64,000 bases of DNA. Origin: an uncultured Roseburia sp. (lineage in GTDB: Bacteria; Bacillota; Clostridia; Lachnospirales; Lachnospiraceae). Under the pieces are notes generated by a model. The model did not search any database. It worked only from the letters and a program-made list of their open reading frames with translations, and had not been told where the DNA came from. The translations under genes were made by a program, and so were the position numbers. This document shows positions 58,317-64,000 of the stretch, one piece after another. The stretch covers positions 1-64,000 of the forward strand of contig CAMAKU010000002.1 of NCBI GenBank assembly GCA_945836255.1, given 5' to 3'. Position 1 is the stretch's first letter. Each line of letters begins with the position of its first letter.

Positions 58317-59273
58317 ATGCGTTTGGAAGAACAACTGCGGGGCGTCAGCAGTGTGGCAATTGCGGGGCATATTCGCCCAGACGGTGATTGTGTCGGGTCG
58401 TGTCTTGCGGTATATAACTACATCACAACCTATTTTCCACAGATCCGGGTTCAGGTGTTTTTAGAGCCGATTCCTACCATCTTTCACTTTTTGCAGGGGG
58501 CGGCACAGATTCAGGAGGCATCCGCTACGGATGAGGCGTTTGATCTTTGCATTGTGCTGGATTGTGGCGATACAGGCAGATTAGGAGATGCGGTAAAGTT
58601 CTATACTTCGGCAGACCATACCGTCTGTATTGACCATCATGTGAGCAATCAATCCTTTGCGGATGTCAATCTGATTGTACCGGATGCCAGTTCTACCTGT
58701 GAATTGGTCTATGGGGTGCTGGAACCGGAACGTATCACCAAATCCATTGCGGAATGTATCTATACCGGTATGATTCATGATACAGGGGTATTTCAGTATT
58801 CCTGTACTTCGAAATCTACCATGGAGATTGCCGGAAGACTGATGGATATGGGGATTGATTATCCCTCGATTGTTGACAAGACGTTTTATGAGAAGACCTA
58901 TGCCCAGAACCGTGTGCTGGGGCAGGCACTTTTAAAAAGCCGTTTATATGAAGATGCCAAATGCATCGGTTCCGTGATTACCAGAGAGGAAATGGAGCAG
59001 TTTTCGGTGCTGCCGAAACACTTGGATGGTATCGTAAGCCAGCTTCGCGTCACAAAAGAAGTGGAAGTGGCAATCTTCTTGTATGGTCTGGAGGAAGGCA
59101 GTTATAAAGTCAGCACCAGATGCAAGGGTGATACGGTGGATTTGTCACAGATCGCTATGAAGTATCACGGCGGCGGTCATAAGAAGGCGGCAGGATTTAC
59201 ATTACAGGGGGATGACCCCTGGGCGCTGATCGAACAAATTGTGGCCGATGTGAAAGAGCAGTTGCAGGATTAG
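58317..59273 (+). CDS. nrnA: Bifunctional oligoribonuclease/PAP phosphatase NrnA (DHH/DHHA1)
   Basis: 'IAGHIRPDGDCVGSCLAVYNY...CIVLDCGDTGRLGD...CIDHHVSNQSF...YHGGGHKKAAGFTL'. Confidence 0.93.
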   Translation: MRLEEQLRGVSSVAIAGHIRPDGDCVGSCLAVYNYITTYFPQIRVQVFLEPIPTIFHFLQGAAQIQEASATDEAFDLCIVLDCGDTGRLGDAVKFYTSADHTVCIDHHVSNQSFADVNLIVPDASSTCELVYGVLEPERITKSIAECIYTGMIHDTGVFQYSCTSKSTMEIAGRLMDMGIDYPSIVDKTFYEKTYAQNRVLGQALLKSRLYEDAKCIGSVITREEMEQFSVLPKHLDGIVSQLRVTKEVEVAIFLYGLEEGSYKVSTRCKGDTVDLSQIAMKYHGGGHKKAAGFTLQGDDPWALIEQIVADVKEQLQD

Positions 59274-59279
59274 GTGAAG

Positions 59280-60176
59280 ATGAAGAGCGGAATTATCAAT
59301 GTACATAAAGAGGCTGGGTACACATCTTTTGATGTGGTTGCCAAAATGCGTGGAATTCTTCACGAAAAGAAGATCGGACATACCGGGACACTGGACCCGG
59401 AGGCGACGGGCGTGCTGCCGATCTGCATCGGAAAGGCCACAAAGGTATGTGATCTTTTGACCGATAAGGATAAAGTCTATGAGGTCGTAATGCATCTGGG
59501 AATAGAGACTGACACTCAGGATATGACTGGGCAGGTGTTGCGGCAAAAAGAGGTTTTGGTGACACCGGAGGAAGTGACGGAGACGATTTTGTCTTTTCAG
59601 GGAGAAATTGCGCAGATTCCACCCATGTATTCTGCACTGAAAGTGAATGGGCAGAAGTTATGTGATCTGGCGAGAAAAGGAATTACGGTGGAACGCAAAC
59701 CACGTAATGTGGTGATTTATTCCATTCGCATCTTACAGATGGCTCTGCCTATGGTGAAAATGGAGGTGCATTGTTCCAAGGGAACGTATATCCGCACGTT
59801 ATGTCAGGATATCGGACAGCAATTGGGATGCGGCGCCTGTATGGAGCAACTGGTTCGCACTCGGGTGGCGCAATTTGCGCTGGCAGACAGCGTGACACTG
59901 GCACAGGTGGAGCAACTGGTTGCGCAAGAAGCGGTGGAGCAGATTCTGCTTCCCGTGGATCGGGTGTTTGCTTCGTATCCGGCGATTCAGGCAAAGACCT
60001 GCGCCGATCACAAACTGCAAAACGGCAATGCTATTTTTGCGGAGGAGGTCTGCCAGGAGGTATCGGAGCGTCGGGAGAAAGAACTGGTTCGCATGTATCT
60101 GTCAGATGGCAGATTTGTGGGTATTTTTTGTTGGAAGGAACATCAATTTTCTCCGGAAAAGATGTTTTTAGAATAA
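59280..60176 (+). CDS. truB: tRNA pseudouridine(55) synthase TruB
   Basis: 'GIINVHKEAGYTSFDVVAKMRGILHEKKIGHTGTLDPEATGVLPICIGKATK'. Start is 59280 ATG or 59274 GTG. Confidence 0.96.
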   Translation: MKSGIINVHKEAGYTSFDVVAKMRGILHEKKIGHTGTLDPEATGVLPICIGKATKVCDLLTDKDKVYEVVMHLGIETDTQDMTGQVLRQKEVLVTPEEVTETILSFQGEIAQIPPMYSALKVNGQKLCDLARKGITVERKPRNVVIYSIRILQMALPMVKMEVHCSKGTYIRTLCQDIGQQLGCGACMEQLVRTRVAQFALADSVTLAQVEQLVAQEAVEQILLPVDRVFASYPAIQAKTCADHKLQNGNAIFAEEVCQEVSERREKELVRMYLSDGRFVGIFCWKEHQFSPEKMFLE

Positions 60177-60179
60177 CGT

Positions 60180-61121
60180 ATGAAAGTAATTACTTCTTTA
60201 CTGAACAATTACATAGATGAGCAGACAGCGGTGACGGTGGGCAAGTTTGACGGCATCCATAAAGGACATGAACTTCTGACGAAGAAATTGCTGGAGCAGA
60301 AAGCACAGGGGCTGGCACCTTGCGTTGTGACCTTTGATATCTCTCCCCGTATTCGTCTGGGTAAAGATATGACCAAACTGTTGATTACTAATGAGGAGCG
60401 ACTTCATCTGCTGGATAGGGCCGGCATCGATTATCTGGCACAGTGTCCCTTTGAGCAGGAAATTATGCATCTGGAACCGGAAACCTTTATTGAACTCCTG
60501 GTGGAACATTTCCATATGAAGTATCTGGTTTGCGGTACGGATTTCTGTTTCGGCCGTAAAGGGCGCGGCAATGTTACCTTGCTACGGGAACTGGCACAGA
60601 CCTACGGATTTACGCTGGAAGTGCTGGAAAAACTACAACAGGATCACAGAGACATCAGCAGCACCTTTGTGCGGGAAGAAATTGCCAAGGGCAATGTCCG
60701 CAAAGGGAATGAATTGTTAGGGTATCGCTATTTTGTCTGGGGGCGCGTGGTGCATGGAAAGCATCTGGGTACTCGGATCGGGATTCCTACAATTAATTTG
60801 ATTCCCCCGGAGGACAAGTTGTTACCCCGTTACGGTGTCTATGTTACGGAAATTGAGATTGATCACCATCGCTATCACGGTGTAACCAATGTGGGGGTCA
60901 AACCTACGGTGACCGGGGAACAACGGGTGGGGATTGAGACTCATATTCTTGATTTTGATCAGGATGTTTATGAAAAACAGGTGCGGGTGGCGTTTTTGGA
61001 ACATATCCGCGATGAACAGAAATTCGATTCCGTAGATGCACTGCGGGCACAGATGCAGAAAGACAAACAATTTGCCCTCCAGTTTTTTAACCGTCAGGAG
61101 CCTCTTTCGTTACAAAAATAA
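60180..61121 (+). CDS. ribF: Bifunctional riboflavin kinase/FAD synthetase
   Basis: 'VTVGKFDGIHKGHELLTKKLLEQ...STFVREEIAKGNVRKGNELLGYRYFVWGRVVHGKHLGTRIGIPTINL'. Confidence 0.95.
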   Translation: MKVITSLLNNYIDEQTAVTVGKFDGIHKGHELLTKKLLEQKAQGLAPCVVTFDISPRIRLGKDMTKLLITNEERLHLLDRAGIDYLAQCPFEQEIMHLEPETFIELLVEHFHMKYLVCGTDFCFGRKGRGNVTLLRELAQTYGFTLEVLEKLQQDHRDISSTFVREEIAKGNVRKGNELLGYRYFVWGRVVHGKHLGTRIGIPTINLIPPEDKLLPRYGVYVTEIEIDHHRYHGVTNVGVKPTVTGEQRVGIETHILDFDQDVYEKQVRVAFLEHIRDEQKFDSVDALRAQMQKDKQFALQFFNRQEPLSLQK

Positions 61122-61127
61122 GAAATG

Positions 61128-61144
61128 TGTTACAAAAATGTTAC
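61128..61144 (+). promoter_or_regulatory. WalR (YycF)-type double box
   Basis: TGTTAC-AAAAA-TGTTAC exactly fits TGTWAH-N5-TGTWAH, 7 bp upstream of the -35. Confidence 0.6.
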
Positions 61145-61151
61145 AAAAAGA

Positions 61152-61180
61152 TTGACATCATCGTTACATGTTGTTATAAT
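61152..61180 (+). promoter_or_regulatory. Perfect consensus sigma-A promoter
   Basis: TTGACA (61152-61157), 17 bp, TATAAT (61175-61180). Confidence 0.9.
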
Positions 61181-61188
61181 GGCAAAGA

Positions 61189-61214
61189 ACAGTAGTTAAG
61201 ACTGCTGTTTTTTT
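61189..61214 (+). terminator. Promoter-proximal terminator/attenuator hairpin
   Basis: ACAGTAG-ttaaga-CTGCTGT followed by T run (61208-61214); begins within a few nt of the expected TSS. Confidence 0.65.
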
Positions 61215-61240
61215 GTGAGATTTTTTTGATGGAGGATACT

Positions 61241-62287
61241 ATGAAGAATCGGATCATTCGTGCTTTTTCCTTGGCGTGTATCGGTTGTATGCTGTTTGCA
61301 CATTGCAAGGACCAATCCTTGGAACAGAATTCTCAGCAGATGCTGACCGCCGGTATTGTATCGTCTTCGACGGTGAATATTGATGCGGCAAGCCAGCGTC
61401 CACAGGTTACTGACTCCAATGTGGCTGTTTCGGCCAGCGCAGCACAGAATCTTTATGGTTATACAAATCTCGGTGTGGCGAATGTGGAGGGTAATATCAA
61501 TATCCGCGATGCTGCCGGCACAGAGGGCTCAATCGTAGGCAAGTTACCGGAGAATGCCGGTTGTGAGATTTTGTCTACGGAAGGCGAATGGACGTATATT
61601 TCTTCCGGTGAAGTGGAAGGCTATGTCCTTTCGGAATATATTTTGACAGGTGACGCAGCAAAGACCCGTGCAGATGAGGTGGCGCGTTATGTGGCGACAG
61701 TGACTACAGATGGACTTCGTGTTCGCTTGGAGCCGAATACCACCTCGGAGATTCTTGCCACGATGCCCAAGGGAGAAGAATTGGAGATTGTCGCTGAGAC
61801 TGGTGCGTGGGTTCAGGTGAATATTGATGGAGAATATGGATATGTTAGTGCGGAATATGTCACTTGTGAGACGCGGCTGACGGATGCCATGACACTTGCG
61901 GAGGCACGATTTGGTGAAGGCGTGTCGGATGTCCGTGTGGATTTGGTTAGTTATGCGACGCAGTTCGTAGGGAATCCTTATGTCTGGGGCGGAACGAGTC
62001 TGACCCGAGGTGCGGATTGCTCCGGATTTGTTCTCTCTGTTTATGCAAAATATGGTATTTATCTGCCACATTCATCCAGAGCACAGGCCAATTATGGTAC
62101 GAGAGTCAGCACATCGGAATTAAAGCCCGGCGATCTTCTGTTTTACGGTAGTGGCAAGAGTATTAGCCATGTAGCAATTTATATTGGTGGCGGGCAGATT
62201 GTACATGCCAGCACAGAGAAGACCGGTATCATTATTTCCGGTGCGTTTAACCGGACGCCGATCTGTTGTACTAGTTTATTAGACTAA
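61241..62287 (+). CDS. Secreted SH3b-SH3b-NlpC/P60 cell-wall endopeptidase
   Basis: Signal-like N-term; SH3b 'VEGNINIRDAAGTEGSIVGKLPENAGCEIL' and 'TDGLRVRLEPNTTSEILATMPKGEELEIV'; NlpC/P60 'FVGNPYVWGGTSLTRGADCSGFVLSVYAKYGIYLPHSSRAQ...SHVAIYIGGGQIVHAS'. ATG 61241 after ggagg. Confidence 0.94.
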   Translation: MKNRIIRAFSLACIGCMLFAHCKDQSLEQNSQQMLTAGIVSSSTVNIDAASQRPQVTDSNVAVSASAAQNLYGYTNLGVANVEGNINIRDAAGTEGSIVGKLPENAGCEILSTEGEWTYISSGEVEGYVLSEYILTGDAAKTRADEVARYVATVTTDGLRVRLEPNTTSEILATMPKGEELEIVAETGAWVQVNIDGEYGYVSAEYVTCETRLTDAMTLAEARFGEGVSDVRVDLVSYATQFVGNPYVWGGTSLTRGADCSGFVLSVYAKYGIYLPHSSRAQANYGTRVSTSELKPGDLLFYGSGKSISHVAIYIGGGQIVHASTEKTGIIISGAFNRTPICCTSLLD

Positions 62288-62316
62288 TTATTTTATCGAT
62301 TAAAATGTAATTTATT

Positions 62317-62345
62317 GTTTACAAGGACAGATTCGTATGTTACAA
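62317..62345 (+). promoter_or_regulatory. sigma-A promoter of rpsO
   Basis: TTTACA (62317-62322), 17 bp, TACAAT (62340-62345). Confidence 0.6.
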
Positions 62346-62361
62346 TCTGTTGGTATGGTTT

Positions 62362-62416
62362 TACCCGTATTCGGTGATTGGATACTCCGACCTTTTGCTG
62401 AATACAGGCGTATGAT
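62362..62416 (+). promoter_or_regulatory. Structured rpsO leader (possible S15 autoregulatory element)
   Basis: acccGTATTCggtgattggatactccgaccttttgctGAATACaggcgtatga, with GTATTC/GAATAC closing and an inner CGG/CCG; between rpsO promoter and RBS. Confidence 0.4.
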
Positions 62417-62436
62417 ATGATTAGGAGGTAACAGAC

Positions 62437-62703
62437 ATGATTTCTAAGGAAAAAAAGACAGCAATTATGGAAGAGTATGCCAGAACTCCTGGCGATACAG
62501 GTTCACCAGAGGTACAGGTGGCTGTATTGACAGCAAGAATTCAGGAGTTGACAGAGCATCTTAAGGAGAACCCGAAGGATTTCCATTCCAGACGAGGTAT
62601 GCTTAAGATGATCGGTAAGAGACGTAATCTTCTGGCATATCTGAAGGATATTGATATCGAGAGATATCGTTCTTTGATTGAGCGTTTAGGCTTAAGAAAA
62701 TAA
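62437..62703 (+). CDS. rpsO: 30S ribosomal protein S15
   Basis: '[88 protein letters not shown]'. Confidence 0.98.
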   Translation: MISKEKKTAIMEEYARTPGDTGSPEVQVAVLTARIQELTEHLKENPKDFHSRRGMLKMIGKRRNLLAYLKDIDIERYRSLIERLGLRK

Positions 62704-62713
62704 TTTGCTTATC

Positions 62714-62746
62714 TGGGCGGGGTAGATTTCTATTCCGCCCAATTTT
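62714..62746 (+). terminator. Possible weak terminator after rpsO
   Basis: TGGGCGGGGTAGAtttcTATTCCGCCCA followed by ATTTTA (poor T tract). Confidence 0.5.
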
Positions 62747-62808
62747 ACCGTATGGAGATGAGCGATTGATCGCTGATACGAAGCGGGGTTACACGACAGA
62801 GAATGCAT

Positions 62809-62858
62809 CCGAGACCACTGATAAGTACAGAGGATTCTGTGTTTATCAGTAGTTTCGG
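62809..62858 (+). promoter_or_regulatory. Long hairpin in pnp 5' leader, RNase III-like substrate
   Basis: CCGAGACCACTGATAAGTACAGA-ggat-TCTGTGTTTATCAGTAGTTTCGG: 23 positions, 22 paired (3 wobbles), one mismatch. Confidence 0.8.
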
Positions 62859-62896
62859 GTATCTGTCTTAACAAATACAATGTAAGGAGATTAGAT

Positions 62897-64000
62897 ATGA
62901 CAAAAACATTTACCATGGAATTGGCAGGAAGAACTCTGCGTGTTGATGTTGGCAGAGTGGCAGCACAGGCAAATGGCGCTGCATTTATCCAGTATGGTGA
63001 GACGACGGTTCTGTCTACGGCTACAGCATCTGAGAAGCCGAGAGAGGGCATTGACTTTTTCCCACTGAGCGTAGAATTTGAAGAGAAATTGTATTCGGTA
63101 GGTAAGATTCCGGGCGGATTTAATAAGCGAGAGGGTAAGGCATCGGAGAATGCTGTTCTGACGGCACGTGTGATTGACCGTCCGATGCGTCCGTTGTTCC
63201 CGAAGGATTATCGCAATGATGTTACGTTGAATAATATGGTTATGAGTGTTGACCCGCAGGCACGTCCGGAGTTGGTTGCTATGCTGGGGGCATCCATTTC
63301 TACCTGTATTTCTGATATCCCATTTGATGGACCTTGTGCTATGACACAGGTGGGTATGATTGACGGGGAATTTATCATCAACCCTTCACAGGAGCAGTGG
63401 GATAAGGGTGATTTGAAGTTGACGGTGGCATCTACTGCGCAGAAGGTTATCATGATCGAAGCTGGTGCTAATGAGATCCCCGAAGATAAGATGATCGAAG
63501 CCATCTATATGGCACATGATATTAACCAGACCATTATTGCATTTATCAATCAGATGGTAGCGGAAGTAGGTAAGCCGAAGCATACTTATACAAGTTGTGC
63601 AATTCCGGAAGAGATGTTTGCAGCAATGCGCGAGATTGTGACACCGGAAGAGATGGAAGAGGCAGTATTTACGGACCAGAAGCAGGTACGTGAAGAGAAT
63701 ATCCGTCAGGTAACGGAGAAGTTCGAGGAAGCATTTGCAGATAAAGAAGATTGGTTGGAAGTTCTGGGAGAGGCTGTATATCAGTACCAGAAGAAGACAG
63801 TTCGTAAAATGATTCTCAAGGATCACAAGCGCCCGGATGGCAGAAGAATCGATCAGATTCGTCCGCTGGCTGCAGAAGTGGATCTGATTCCTCGTGTCCA
63901 TGGTTCTGCGATGTTTACCCGTGGTCAGACACAGATCTGCGATGTGGTTACACTGGCACCCCTTTCCGAAGTTCAGAAGGTGGATGGACTGGATGAGAAC
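62897..64000 (+). CDS. pnp: Polynucleotide phosphorylase, N-terminal part (3' truncated by window)
   Basis: 'MTKTFTMELAGRTLRVDVGRVAAQANGAAFIQYGETTVLSTATASEKPREGIDFFPLSVEFEEKLYSVGKIPGGFNKREGKASENAVLTARVIDRPMRPLFPKDYRNDV'. Open to window end, so absent from the ORF track. Confidence 0.97.
   Translation, partial: MTKTFTMELAGRTLRVDVGRVAAQANGAAFIQYGETTVLSTATASEKPREGIDFFPLSVEFEEKLYSVGKIPGGFNKREGKASENAVLTARVIDRPMRPLFPKDYRNDVTLNNMVMSVDPQARPELVAMLGASISTCISDIPFDGPCAMTQVGMIDGEFIINPSQEQWDKGDLKLTVASTAQKVIMIEAGANEIPEDKMIEAIYMAHDINQTIIAFINQMVAEVGKPKHTYTSCAIPEEMFAAMREIVTPEEMEEAVFTDQKQVREENIRQVTEKFEEAFADKEDWLEVLGEAVYQYQKKTVRKMILKDHKRPDGRRIDQIRPLAAEVDLIPRVHGSAMFTRGQTQICDVVTLAPLSEVQKVDGLDEN

Noticed and set aside
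1-64000. CRISPR arrays, transposases, integrases, phage or defence genes
   Set aside because: None found among the ORFs or repeats; the window reads as conserved chromosomal backbone.

Overview
This 64 kb window looks like a chromosomal segment of a motile Lachnospiraceae-type Firmicute (taxonomy inferred from gene order and family content, not searched). Every confident protein-coding gene is on the + strand. Positions 1-26.3 kb hold a large flagellar/chemotaxis cluster: fliK(partial)-flgD-flgE-motAB-fliL-fliM-fliY-cheY-fliO-fliPQR-flhB-flhA-flhF-flhG-PilZ-cheB-cheA-cheW-cheC-cheD-small membrane protein-fliA-DUF342-three small accessory ORFs. After it come rpsB-tsf, an AEC transporter, a chemoreceptor, a polysaccharide deacetylase with a bactofilin, pyrH-frr, uppS-cdsA-dxr-rseP-ispG-polC, pheA, a ppx-like gene with ppk1, a HAD hydrolase, infC-rpmI-rplT, galE, tRNA-Glu, rimP-nusA-ylxR-ylxQ-infB-rbfA-nrnA-truB-ribF, an NlpC/P60 hydrolase, rpsO and pnp (partial). 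I saw no mobile elements or CRISPR arrays. The items most worth following up are: (1) an apparently orphan, highly structured ~370-nt non-coding RNA candidate with its own promoter and an 18-bp terminator, just upstream of infC; (2) a CheB whose receiver domain has lost the phospho-acceptor Asp; (3) a perfect WalR-type double box next to a perfect sigma-A promoter and an immediate terminator upstream of an NlpC/P60 hydrolase; (4) a 22-bp RNase III-like hairpin in the rpsO-pnp leader; (5) a 19-bp hairpin between fliP and fliQ; (6) alternative-pairing leaders of infC and rpsB; (7) an AUU start for infC. All structures were folded by eye and none was checked computationally.
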